DNA from: JBBRXJ01 sp038248505
Lineage (GTDB): Bacteria; Bacteroidota; Bacteroidia; Bacteroidales; JBBRXJ01
NCBI GenBank assembly: GCA_038248505.1
Contig: JBBRXJ010000066.1
Span: 1 to 20,176 of the forward strand
Length of the DNA stretch: 20,176 nt
Direction: 5' to 3'
Both the position numbers and the translations under genes were made by a program. How positions within the stretch are numbered: the stretch's first letter is position 1; the number at the start of each line of letters is the position of its first letter. Shown in pieces: positions 8,181-15,337 of the stretch. The notes below the pieces were generated by a model that saw only the letters and a list, made by a program, of their open reading frames with translations, made no database searches and had not been told where the DNA came from.

Positions 8181-9065
8181 TTAACGTTTCTTAAAAAGGA
8201 GCATAAGTGGTTTCACATAATCTTGGTCGGTACGTAGGTCTGCTTTATCGATACCGCATCGAACAAAACTTTGATCCATACTCTCATTTACATTTCGCCA
8301 CCAATTATGGTATGCGTGACGCACCTTTGTATTTGAAGCATCAATAAGACGTAGTTTGCCTGTTTCAGCATCATTAATATGAATCATACCAACAGAAGGG
8401 AGTTCTTTTTCACGAGGATCAGAAACGCGAAGTGCAACCATATCGTGTTTACGAGCAGCAATTCTCAATGCCTCATCATACTTAGGTTTTAATGTATCAG
8501 GATCGGGATCCACAAAATCAGATACAATAAAAGTGATGCTGCGTTTTTTTATCGCATTGGTAAGATAACGCAATGCTGCTGTAATATTGGTGCCCTTCCC
8601 TTCAGGTTTAAAATCAATTAATTCGCGAATAATTCGAAGTGTGTGTGTTCTCCCTTTTTTTGGCGGAATGAATTTCTCAACTTTATCGGTAAAAAGAATG
8701 ACTCCTATTTTATCATTATTTTGAATAGCTGAGAATGATAGTACGGCGGCTACTTCAGCAATAAGACTACGTTTAAGCATTCCGGTAGTGGCAAAATCAC
8801 TTGACCCACTTAAATCAATAAGTAGCATTACAGTAAGTTCACGTTCTTCTTCAAAAACCTTAATAAAGGGTTTGTTAAAACGTGCGGTAACATTCCAATC
8901 TATTGATCGGATATCGTCACCATATTGGTACTCACGTACCTCGCTGAAGGTCATACCCCGTCCTTTAAAAGCGCTATGATATTCGCCTGCAAAGATATTT
9001 CGTGAAAGTCCGCGGGTTTTTATTTCAATCTTTCTGACCTTCTTTAAAAGTTCAGTTGTTTCCAC
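8181..9065 (-). CDS. DUF58-domain protein, VWA-like partner of MoxR
   Basis: Soluble DUF58 protein of 294 aa with no signal peptide or membrane helix, so probably cytoplasmic. The family hallmark spans about 36-62: GRGMTFSEVREYQYGDDIR, then SIDWNVTAR. A VWA-like fold follows, with the metal site D84-L-S86-G-S88 (LLIDLSGSS) and a second acidic motif, FIVSDFVDPDPD. DUF58 genes almost always accompany MoxR ATPases, and their products are thought to act with them; no enzymatic reaction is established. Here it lies two genes after moxR, 3 nt after the small unknown gene and 3 nt before the BatX-type gene. Its start, METTELLKKVRKIEIKTRGL, is the family's usual N-terminus. Confidence 0.92.
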   Translation of the reverse strand: METTELLKKVRKIEIKTRGLSRNIFAGEYHSAFKGRGMTFSEVREYQYGDDIRSIDWNVTARFNKPFIKVFEEERELTVMLLIDLSGSSDFATTGMLKRSLIAEVAAVLSFSAIQNNDKIGVILFTDKVEKFIPPKKGRTHTLRIIRELIDFKPEGKGTNITAALRYLTNAIKKRSITFIVSDFVDPDPDTLKPKYDEALRIAARKHDMVALRVSDPREKELPSVGMIHINDAETGKLRLIDASNTKVRHAYHNWWRNVNESMDQSFVRCGIDKADLRTDQDYVKPLMLLFKKR

Positions 9066-9068
9066 TGC

Positions 9069-9479
9069 TTATTCTATTTTCTTAATTATGATAGAAAAAA
9101 ACCATTGACCTTTTTGCAATTCAACAGCATAGTTTTTACCATTTTCATTATACTTCCATTTGTTATCACCATCGGCAATGTACTTTTGGTTGAGATCAGC
9201 AATTTCTTGTCCGAGATAAACATAATGACTCATCAGTTTTACCATAGTACAAATATTGTCATCATTAAGGAAATATAGTATTGTTTGCTCGCCAAGTGGG
9301 TCTTGAAATTTCAGATAATTATAGGATTGGTTAATAACCTTGGATTGCATAAAATCAAGCTTTACTTTACGCATATTCTCAACGACCTGCTCTTTAGTCA
9401 TGTCAATATAATTCTGTGCGTTAGTACTATTTGCTAACATAACTAAGCCAACTAAAATGATAAAAATAGACCGTTTCAT
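9069..9479 (-). CDS. Small secreted protein of unknown function inside the bat operon
   Basis: I do not recognise a family for this 136-aa protein. It starts with a clear signal peptide (MKRSIFIILVGLVMLANSTNA, predicted cleavage near residues 21-22), with no lipobox cysteine, so it should be a soluble periplasmic or secreted protein. The mature part of about 115 residues mixes helix and strand: MTKEQVVENMRKVKLDFMQ, then GEQTILYFLNDDNICTMVKLM, and a hydrophobic strand near the C-terminus (QWFFSIIIKK). It is Tyr-, Asn- and Lys-rich, with a single cysteine at 77. The gene sits 10 nt after moxR and 3 nt before the DUF58 gene, so it is cotranscribed and probably serves the Bat complex. MoxR and DUF58 genes are often adjacent, which makes this insertion notable. 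Confidence 0.82.
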   Translation of the reverse strand: MKRSIFIILVGLVMLANSTNAQNYIDMTKEQVVENMRKVKLDFMQSKVINQSYNYLKFQDPLGEQTILYFLNDDNICTMVKLMSHYVYLGQEIADLNQKYIADGDNKWKYNENGKNYAVELQKGQWFFSIIIKKIE

Positions 9480-9489
9480 TGTTTAAGAT

Positions 9490-10482
9490 TTATGGTACCT
9501 CTACCGTATTTAAAATATCTGTAATGATATCTTCTGTTGTAATATTCTCGGCTTCTGCTTCATATGATAAACCAATGCGATGGCGCATAACATCCGGACA
9601 AATGGCGCGTACATCTTCAGGCACCACATAACCTCTTCGCTTTATAAAAGCGTAGGCTTTTGCTGCAAGGGCAAGATTGATACTTGCACGTGGTGAACCT
9701 CCATAGGTAATCATACTTTCAAATTTAGCTATATTGTATTTGGCCGGATAGCGTGTTGAAAATACTATGTCGAGAATATATTTTTCAATTTTTTCATCCA
9801 TATACACTTCACGAACCACTTCGCGTGCTCTTAAAATATCTGAAGGTTTTATGATTGCATTGGGCTTAGGAAATGTTTTAGCAAGGTTTTCACGAATAAT
9901 TAAACGCTCTTCTTCAAATGCTGGATATTTAATAATTACTTTCAGCATAAAACGGTCAACCTGTGCTTCTGGTAAAGGATAGGTACCTTCTTGTTCTATT
10001 GGGTTTTGTGTGGCTAGTACCAAAAAAGGCTGCTCAAGTTTGTAAGAATGACCTCCTATGGTTACTTGTTTTTCTTGCATTGCCTCAAGTAGAGCCGATT
10101 GAACTTTAGCTGGTGAGCGGTTTATTTCATCGGCCAAAATAATGTTGGCAAATATTGGTCCCTTCTCAACCAAAAATTCTTCTTTCTTTTGGCTATAAAT
10201 CATTGTACCAACCAAATCGGCAGGTAATAAATCGGGGGTGAACTGAATACGACTAAAATTCGCCTGAACAGTATCAGATAATGTTCGTATGGCTAAAGTT
10301 TTTGCCAAACCAGGCACCCCTTCAAGTAAAATATGGCCATCAGATAAGAGGCCAATTAGTAGGCTATCAATTAGATGCTTTTGCCCAACGATAACCTTGT
10401 TCATCTCTATGCTAACCATATCGACGAAACTACTTTCCTGTTGAATCCTGTCATTCAACTCTTTGATGTTTACTGCTTGCAT
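9490..10482 (-). CDS. moxR: MoxR-type AAA+ ATPase, first gene of the bat operon
   Basis: AAA+ ATPase of the MoxR family, 330 aa, cytoplasmic. Walker A is GVPGLAKT at 55-62 (K61), Walker B is IILADEINR at about 114-122 (D118, E119), and sensor 1 is ATQNP at 157-161, followed by the family motif EQEGTYPLPEAQVDRF. SPRAS-type arginine residues lie in the C-terminal helical domain (TYGGSPRASINLALAAKAYA). MoxR ATPases work as chaperone-like remodellers with VWA-domain partners, and DUF58, BatA and BatB follow in the same operon. The ATG at 10482 is preceded, 23 nt upstream, by a TAAATTTG word that fits a Bacteroidota -7 element. This makes it the promoter-proximal gene of a nine-gene transcript. 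Confidence 0.95.
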   Translation of the reverse strand: MQAVNIKELNDRIQQESSFVDMVSIEMNKVIVGQKHLIDSLLIGLLSDGHILLEGVPGLAKTLAIRTLSDTVQANFSRIQFTPDLLPADLVGTMIYSQKKEEFLVEKGPIFANIILADEINRSPAKVQSALLEAMQEKQVTIGGHSYKLEQPFLVLATQNPIEQEGTYPLPEAQVDRFMLKVIIKYPAFEEERLIIRENLAKTFPKPNAIIKPSDILRAREVVREVYMDEKIEKYILDIVFSTRYPAKYNIAKFESMITYGGSPRASINLALAAKAYAFIKRRGYVVPEDVRAICPDVMRHRIGLSYEAEAENITTEDIITDILNTVEVP

Positions 10483-10504
10483 AATCGCTTTTACTAATTA
10501 ATTA

Positions 10505-10512
10505 CAAATTTA
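10505..10512 (-). promoter_or_regulatory. Candidate Bacteroidota -7 element for the bat operon
   Basis: Read on the minus strand, the sequence is TAAATTTG, an exact match to TAnnTTTG. It ends 22 nt before the moxR start codon, which would give a short leader. No convincing -33 TTTG is seen at the usual distance, so only the -7 half is supported. Confidence 0.45.
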
Positions 10513-10582
10513 ATTTTTTTCATGTCTTTATAAATATTTAAAGCAACTGAATTTTGAAAATAGTAACCTTTTATTAAACTAA

Positions 10583-10590
10583 TACGTTTG
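10583..10590 (+). promoter_or_regulatory. Candidate Bacteroidota -7 element for truA
   Basis: TACGTTTG matches TAnnTTTG exactly and lies about 50 nt before the truA start, in the 160-nt divergent region shared with moxR. A TTTG at 10553-10556 is 26 nt upstream, a little too far for a standard -33 element, so the match is partial. Confidence 0.45.
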
Positions 10591-10642
10591 AAAATAGAAT
10601 AAACTAACTTTTAAACGAAAGCTATTGTAAACTATTGTTATT

Positions 10643-11416
10643 TTGGCAAAAAAAAATACGTTGAGCAATCGGTTTTTTATAGAAATGAGTTTTAATGGGA
10701 CTGCATATCACGGTTGGCAGGTACAACCCAATGGATGTTCAGTACAAGGCACTTTAAATAGGGCTTTAAAAACATTGTTACGCGAAGATATACTAACAAC
10801 AGGTGCTGGAAGAACGGATGCTGGGGTACATGCTTCTTATTTTATTGCTCATTTTAATGCTTTTAAAGAGGATATTGATGTAGATTCGGATTTATTATAC
10901 CGTATTAATCGCATTTTACCTGTTGATATAGCAGTAAAACGTTTTATTAAGGTCGATAAAGAGGCACATGCTCGGTTTGATGCAACTTCTCGTAGCTACC
11001 AATATGTTATAAGTCGTTTAAAGAATCCATTTAACATTGATCTCAGCTATTATAATGCAGAGGAGTTAAATATTCAGGAGATGAACAAGGCGGCTGGCTT
11101 TTTAAGCTATTACCGTGATTTTAGTTGCTTTAGTAAAAGCCATACCGATGTAAAGACCAATAATTGTTTAATTACGCATGCCGAGTGGGTTTTAATTGAT
11201 AACATGCTCATTTTTAACATTAGTGCTGATCGTTTTTTGAGAAACATGGTACGAGCTATAACTGGTACAATGCTTGAAATAGGTCGTGGTAAAATTAAAT
11301 CAGATTATATTAATTCAATTATTGAAAGTAAAGATAGATCAAATGCAGGCATGTCGGTTCCTGCTGAAGGTTTGTTTCTTACCGACATTAAATATCCATA
11401 TATAATAAGGGAATAA
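10643..11416 (+). CDS. truA: tRNA pseudouridine(38-40) synthase TruA
   Basis: TruA converts uridines 38-40 in the anticodon stem-loop of many tRNAs to pseudouridine. The family motifs are clear: FNGTAYHGWQVQPNGCSVQGTL near the start, the catalytic GAGRTDAGVHA with nucleophile D59, RFDATSRSYQYVI in the middle, and FLRNMVRAITGTMLEIGRG near the end. The 257-aa length is typical. No ATG fits: the first in-frame ATG, at 10685, would cut the conserved first strand (RFFIEMSFNG). Translation therefore probably begins at a TTG, either 10643 (used here) or 10661; an in-frame stop at 10628 limits the options. The gene is divergent from the bat operon and heads a plus-strand run of four genes, but the 90-nt gap and a separate promoter word suggest it is transcribed apart from the next gene. 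Confidence 0.95.
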   Translation: MAKKNTLSNRFFIEMSFNGTAYHGWQVQPNGCSVQGTLNRALKTLLREDILTTGAGRTDAGVHASYFIAHFNAFKEDIDVDSDLLYRINRILPVDIAVKRFIKVDKEAHARFDATSRSYQYVISRLKNPFNIDLSYYNAEELNIQEMNKAAGFLSYYRDFSCFSKSHTDVKTNNCLITHAEWVLIDNMLIFNISADRFLRNMVRAITGTMLEIGRGKIKSDYINSIIESKDRSNAGMSVPAEGLFLTDIKYPYIIRE

Positions 11417-11481
11417 CACTGTTCTTCGGTTTAAGTGTTTTGAATAGCTTGAATAAACAAGGATTTAAAATAAAAATAATA

Positions 11482-11489
11482 TACTTTTG
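11482..11489 (+). promoter_or_regulatory. Candidate -7 element for the YfiR-like / OmpH-like / glycosyltransferase group
   Basis: TACTTTTG matches TAnnTTTG and lies 17 nt before the ATG at 11507, so the leader would be very short. A matching -33 element at the expected spacing is not evident. Confidence 0.4.
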
Positions 11490-11506
11490 CTCTTAAAGTA
11501 GCTATA

Positions 11507-12019
11507 ATGAGGTCATTTATTTTTAAAGTATCGCTTTTTATTTTGCTGACTGGTAATGCATTTGGGCAGGTAGGCATTGAAAAGGCAGAGGCTATGTTCA
11601 TTTACAATATTGCTCGTTTAGTTGAATGGCCTGCTGACTATAGAACAGGGAGTTTTGTAATTGGCATTTTAGGTACAAGCGAGGTCGCCAATGAATTAAC
11701 GGCGTATGTTGTAGGTAAGAAAGTTGGTTTTCAAGACATTGAAATAAAACGTTTTAAAACACCCGACGAGGTTGCAAAATGTCATATTTTATTTATTCCT
11801 TATGCTAAGACGGCTCTAATTGCCGATGTAGCAAGTAAAGTAGGCAACTTTTCAACCTTAATTATATCGGAAAAAAAAGGTGGAATTGAACTTGGTGCTA
11901 CCATTAATTTTCTTGTACTTGAAACAAAATTATCTTTTGAGTTGAAACCCGATAATGCTGTAAAATGTAATTTGAAAATTAGCACTCGATTAAAAGAAAT
12001 GGCAGCTTCTTTAAAATAA
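11507..12019 (+). CDS. YfiR/DUF4154-family periplasmic protein
   Basis: Small secreted protein of 170 aa of the DUF4154 (YfiR-like) family. The signal peptide covers about residues 1-20 (FILLTGNAFGQ). The mature part has the family order: EKAEAMFIYNIARLVEWPADY, then FVIGILGTSEVANEL, a central AKCHILFIPY, TLIISEKKGGIELGATINFLV, and a final VKCNLKISTRLKEMA. In Pseudomonas, YfiR is a periplasmic repressor of the diguanylate cyclase YfiN. Bacteroidota members are usually found without YfiN, and no cyclase gene is near here, so the partner is unknown. Two cysteines (in AKCHI and VKCNL) could form a disulfide. It lies 46 nt upstream of an OmpH-like gene, possibly in one operon. Confidence 0.85.
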   Translation: MRSFIFKVSLFILLTGNAFGQVGIEKAEAMFIYNIARLVEWPADYRTGSFVIGILGTSEVANELTAYVVGKKVGFQDIEIKRFKTPDEVAKCHILFIPYAKTALIADVASKVGNFSTLIISEKKGGIELGATINFLVLETKLSFELKPDNAVKCNLKISTRLKEMAASLK

Positions 12020-12065
12020 TAAATTACCATTTAAAAAATATTGATAAACCTAGAAACCTAAATAA

Positions 12066-12680
12066 ATGAAAAAACTACAATTAATCCTCAACATTTTTTT
12101 TGCAACTGCCATTGTTATTTTATTTGCTTTGTATTTTTGTAAAACAAATCGTTGTAGCACCAAATCAAGCTCAGTAGCAGCCGATATTAAAACTCCATCG
12201 GGTCCACTTAGTATTGCCTTTGTTAATGTTGATAGCCTGATTAGTAATTACGATCTATTTCATGATATGAAAAAGAAGTTGGAGAAAAAACAAAATGATC
12301 TTGAAAATCAACTCCAACAGAAATCGGTGAGTTTACAAAAAGAAGTACAAGATTATCAAGTTAAAGCACAGAAAGGCTTAATGACTCGTTCAGAGATGCA
12401 AGATACGGAAAATCGTTTACGCGAAAAAGAACAAAATCTGATGCAATTAAAAGAAGAACTTAGCATGCAGCTTGCAGAAGAAGAACAAGTGATGCAACGA
12501 AAACTAACCAGTGAAATTCATGATTATTTACAGGAGTTTAATAAAGACAAAACCTTTACTTATATTCTCGGCATGCAGTTTGGTGGCAATTTGCTATATG
12601 CAAATGACAGCATGAACATAACCAAGGGAGTAACTACCGGATTAAACGAAAAGTTTAAAGCGAATTCTGAAAAGAAATGA
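12066..12680 (+). CDS. OmpH/Skp-like coiled-coil envelope protein
   Basis: Protein of 204 aa resembling OmpH/Skp periplasmic chaperones, which hold unfolded outer-membrane proteins. A hydrophobic N-terminal helix (about 8-25) acts as a signal or membrane anchor, and Cys30 (TNRCST) is not in a convincing lipobox. LSIAFVNVDSLISNYD (about 48-63) is the typical first strand of the family. A long charged coiled coil follows (about 65-160, rich in Lys, Glu and Gln), and then TFTYILGMQFGGNLLYANDSMNIT, which closes the base of the trimeric fold in this family. The gene overlaps the following glycosyltransferase by 4 nt (ATGA at 12677-12680), so the two are probably translationally coupled. A second, more canonical Skp copy probably exists elsewhere in the genome. 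Confidence 0.85.
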   Translation: MKKLQLILNIFFATAIVILFALYFCKTNRCSTKSSSVAADIKTPSGPLSIAFVNVDSLISNYDLFHDMKKKLEKKQNDLENQLQQKSVSLQKEVQDYQVKAQKGLMTRSEMQDTENRLREKEQNLMQLKEELSMQLAEEEQVMQRKLTSEIHDYLQEFNKDKTFTYILGMQFGGNLLYANDSMNITKGVTTGLNEKFKANSEKK

Positions 12681-13933
12681 GCCTAATTGGGCAATATTTA
12701 GATAAGCAATCTTTTGTTCCATCTATCCTATATTCTGTTCCCAAGGATTTAAATATTGTAGTAGTTATACCTGTCTACAAAGAGCCTGATTTAGAAAAAA
12801 CTATTGTCACCTTATTTAATGGTAATAACCCTAAGCAAAGTGCTGAGATTATTGTTGTTATTAATGCTCCTAAGTGTTCATCGGCTGAAATTATTGCTCA
12901 AAATAATGAGACATTTGTCCAATTAAAGTCAAAATATCCCCCAACTATATCAAGCAAATTAAATTTACATCTGATATTAGATAATCAGATGTTGGTAAAA
13001 CATGCTGGCGTTGGTGCCGCAAGAAAAAGAGGGCTTGATGAAGCTGCATATCGTTTAAATTGTACAAATAATCAGGAAGGTATTCTTGTATCATTAGATG
13101 CAGATACATTATGTGCCGAGAATTATTTAACCGAGATTGAAAAAATATTTGACAAACAGAAAAAAATTAACGCTTGCGCAATACGTTTTGAACATCCAAT
13201 AGATAGCGAATATGAGCAAATAAATAAAAATATTTGTCGCTATGAATTACATTTGAGATACATGGTTGAAGCATTAAGAAGGAGTCATTACCCACTTTCA
13301 TTTCATACGGTTGGATCTGCTTTTGCTTTACGTGCTAGTGTATATGCCCAAGAGGGAGGAATGAATCAACGCAAAGCTGGTGAAGACTTTTACTTTTTAC
13401 AGAAAATAATTGCACGCGGATTTTTCACGGAATTAAATAGTACCTGCGTTTTCCCATCGGCCAGAGTATCTGATAGAGTTCCTTTTGGCACAGGTGCAGC
13501 TATGGGAAAAATGCCCGCAAATGAAGATGAATTACTTAGTTATAATTTACAAGCATATAAAGACCTAGCTCTATTGTTTTGTGATGTAGATAGTCTCTTT
13601 AAAATTGTACAAATTGAATTGGCTAAGTATATTTTAAATTTACCTGAAGCGTTAAAAAAATATCTTGAAAGTATCTTTTTTGAAGAGGAAATAATGCGGA
13701 TCAACAAAAATTGTTCGGAGCTTAAAACCTTTCGTTTATCATTTTTCAGACTTATGAATAGTTTTAGGGTGGTAAAGTTTTTAAATTATTCAGTCAGCTA
13801 TTATCAAAAGAAATCAATAGAAATGCTTGCATCGGAACTGATTACCCCTGCTTTTGAAAGCAATTGTGTGGAGTTGTTAAAAAATTATAGGGCCATTCAA
13901 GAAGATAGTTACTCGATAGGTAAGTATTATTGA
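12677..13933 (+). CDS. Family 2 (GT-A) glycosyltransferase
   Basis: Glycosyltransferase-like protein of 418 aa with a GT-A fold. The nucleotide-binding start VVVIPVYKEP is at about 28-37. GVGAARKRGLDEA at about 111-123 resembles the family's conserved N-G-x-R region, and the metal-binding DAD is D141-A-D143 (LVSLDADTL). The acceptor-side acidic motif GEDFYF is at about 235-240. No transmembrane helix is seen, so it is probably cytoplasmic or peripheral. The helical C-terminal third (about 290-418) is not obviously part of the catalytic fold, and I do not recognise it. The donor and acceptor cannot be read from the sequence. The start codon overlaps the stop of the OmpH-like gene (ATGA). The gene stands outside any polysaccharide cluster. 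Confidence 0.83.
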   Translation: MSLIGQYLDKQSFVPSILYSVPKDLNIVVVIPVYKEPDLEKTIVTLFNGNNPKQSAEIIVVINAPKCSSAEIIAQNNETFVQLKSKYPPTISSKLNLHLILDNQMLVKHAGVGAARKRGLDEAAYRLNCTNNQEGILVSLDADTLCAENYLTEIEKIFDKQKKINACAIRFEHPIDSEYEQINKNICRYELHLRYMVEALRRSHYPLSFHTVGSAFALRASVYAQEGGMNQRKAGEDFYFLQKIIARGFFTELNSTCVFPSARVSDRVPFGTGAAMGKMPANEDELLSYNLQAYKDLALLFCDVDSLFKIVQIELAKYILNLPEALKKYLESIFFEEEIMRINKNCSELKTFRLSFFRLMNSFRVVKFLNYSVSYYQKKSIEMLASELITPAFESNCVELLKNYRAIQEDSYSIGKYY

Positions 13934-14264
13934 TTCTGCATAATGATACACCAAAGACAAATTTTACACTAAAATACCAAAGCAGGTGGCTGAGGCATTC
14001 GCCGCGGCGAAAAACTCAATGTGGCACCTCAACGTCCTGCTTTCATCAATATATAAGAAAATTGTTTTCATTAAAAATTAGTAAATATCTAATTGGTGTA
14101 CAATTGTGCAGAATCGAAAGTATTATTAGAAGATGATGTCTCTTTATTATTAATAATAACTTTCAGCTCACTAATATTCGACTTGAATTAGCGCCCATTT
14201 TCGTTCACAAATTAACATACTAATCGTAGCTATTCTTTTTGTCATTATATTTTACTGGGTGCGA
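13934..14264. other. Gene-free stretch of 331 nt holding a GC-rich foldable element
   Basis: No supported gene lies here. The stretch holds the structured element at 13979-14043, an A+T-rich middle part, and a 16-nt perfect AT palindrome (TTATTATTAATAATAA, 14144-14159). A 68-codon plus-strand frame (13930-14136) has no recognisable protein character and runs through the hairpin, so I do not call it. Confidence 0.6.
13979..14043. other. Structured intergenic element, possible small RNA, terminator or palindromic repeat
   Basis: The outer arms AAAGCAGG (13979-13986) and CCTGCTTT (14036-14043) pair perfectly over 8 bp. Inside them TGAGG (13991-13995) pairs with CCTCA (14027-14031), separated from the outer stem by 4 nt on each side. 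At the centre either CATT (13996-13999) pairs with AATG (14018-14021), or TTCGC (13998-14002) pairs with GCGAA (14007-14011) around a CGCG loop. The element is much more G+C-rich than its surroundings and begins 45 nt after the glycosyltransferase stop. It could act as a terminator, but no long T run follows on either strand (only TTT on the plus side). It does not match SRP RNA, tmRNA, 6S RNA or a riboswitch that I know. Confidence 0.5.
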
Positions 14265-15263
14265 TTAATTTGGAGTACTTTTTTGATAATCATCCCATTT
14301 AACCGTCAAATAGGCATTTGAGGTATAGTAATCGAGAATCTTTTTTAGAAATACGGCCGGTAGATAACGAGGTATTACACCAATAATGCGCATATCTTCG
14401 TTAAAAATTACAGTGGTAGGCAATGTAAGTGAATTATTGGTCATTGCAAATGCAAAACCATTAATTCCATTGGGTAGTAATCCGAATGAAGATCCTGCAA
14501 AATGAACCGTATCTTTTGTTGCCGCATTAAAGGGTACATACCAAAATTTATTGTTCATTCGATTTACAATGGCCGTATCTAGAAGGCTTGAGTTTGCCAT
14601 AACTTTGCATGAAACGCACCAATCAGAATTTATATATACCATGGTTTTTCGTTTCCGTTTTTCATTATTGTTAACTGCTTCTTCTATGGTGTAGCTATTA
14701 ACGACAGGTGGAGGTAAGGTGTCAGGTTCATAATAGGTTCTGTTAAAATTGGTTCTAAATGATTCTAAATCTGACGTAAGAAAAACGCTTTCGCGTACAT
14801 AAATGAGAACGGGTTCAAAGCGTCGTGCTTCCATATAACCAGCAGCGAGCATGTTAAACTGATAATTATTTGCCACAAATACAATGCTCGGATAACTCAA
14901 CTTTCCGGTTAGTAGTTTTATTGCTAATTCATGCGTAGGACGATTTCCCAGTCCTTTATTTACATAAGTTTCGCCCATCCACTCATGGGTGTCAAATGTC
15001 TCAGCATTAAACCGCACAGGATAGAAATTATTATTAATGTATGCTGAGAGATTGGGATCGGAAAAGGTGGTTGCCATCATGCGTTTACACCAACCACACC
15101 AGTCAGTATAAATGTCAATCATAATAGGGCGTTCCTGCTTTTTGTTGAGCTCCGTAGCTTCCTTAAATGTTAGCCATTTAACTAAACTCTCTTGTTCAAT
15201 TAGAGGTTGTGCGTTTACAAATGATCCGTAAAGAATCGCTGCAATAAATATAAGTTTCTTCAT
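14265..15263 (-). CDS. Secreted protein with two thioredoxin-like domains
   Basis: Protein of 332 aa with a signal peptide (MKKLIFIAAILYGSFVNAQ, cleavage near 19) and two thioredoxin-like domains in tandem. The first has DWCGWCK (C56, C59) and a cis-proline context, SYPSIVF. The second has DWCVSCK (C216, C219), with LPTTVIF as its cis-proline strand. Both keep the thioredoxin_7/DsbD-gamma style opening: a WLTFKEATE or YTIEEAVNN helix, then a strand with the CXXC. The protein probably acts as a periplasmic disulfide reductase or relay. A GTG at 15267-15269 could add two residues, but the ATG at 15263 gives the canonical MKKL signal start and is preferred. rlmH lies upstream on the same strand, 74 nt from this gene's start, and candidate promoter words between them suggest independent transcription. 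Confidence 0.85.
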   Translation of the reverse strand: MKKLIFIAAILYGSFVNAQPLIEQESLVKWLTFKEATELNKKQERPIMIDIYTDWCGWCKRMMATTFSDPNLSAYINNNFYPVRFNAETFDTHEWMGETYVNKGLGNRPTHELAIKLLTGKLSYPSIVFVANNYQFNMLAAGYMEARRFEPVLIYVRESVFLTSDLESFRTNFNRTYYEPDTLPPPVVNSYTIEEAVNNNEKRKRKTMVYINSDWCVSCKVMANSSLLDTAIVNRMNNKFWYVPFNAATKDTVHFAGSSFGLLPNGINGFAFAMTNNSLTLPTTVIFNEDMRIIGVIPRYLPAVFLKKILDYYTSNAYLTVKWDDYQKSTPN

Positions 15264-15268
15264 AAACA

Positions 15269-15302
15269 CAAATATAATAGAAATAGGAAAAACACAAATA
15301 TA
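15269..15302 (-). promoter_or_regulatory. Two TATATTTG words upstream of the tandem-thioredoxin gene
   Basis: On the minus strand TATATTTG occurs at 15302-15295 and again at 15276-15269; both fit TAnnTTTG. The upstream copy as a -7 element would give a leader of about 25 nt to the ATG at 15263. Alternatively, its TTTG serves as the -33 of the downstream copy (18-nt spacer), giving an almost leaderless transcript. The sequence does not decide between these. Confidence 0.45.
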
Positions 15303-15337
15303 AAATAGATTATGCTATTAAAGAGAATGTTTTGTTA

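Noticed and set aside
13979..14043. SRP RNA, tmRNA, 6S RNA or a known riboswitch as identity of the intergenic hairpin
   Set aside because: The SRP tetraloop region motif, tmRNA ends and familiar riboswitch core motifs are absent.
13930..14136. 68-codon frame after the glycosyltransferase gene
   Set aside because: It passes through the hairpin element, has no recognisable motif, and is rich in Arg, Ser and Cys in an unlikely mix.
14144..14159. Perfect 16-nt palindrome TTATTATTAATAATAA
   Set aside because: It consists only of A and T in a very A+T-rich stretch, so it is easily a chance palindrome and a weak stem.
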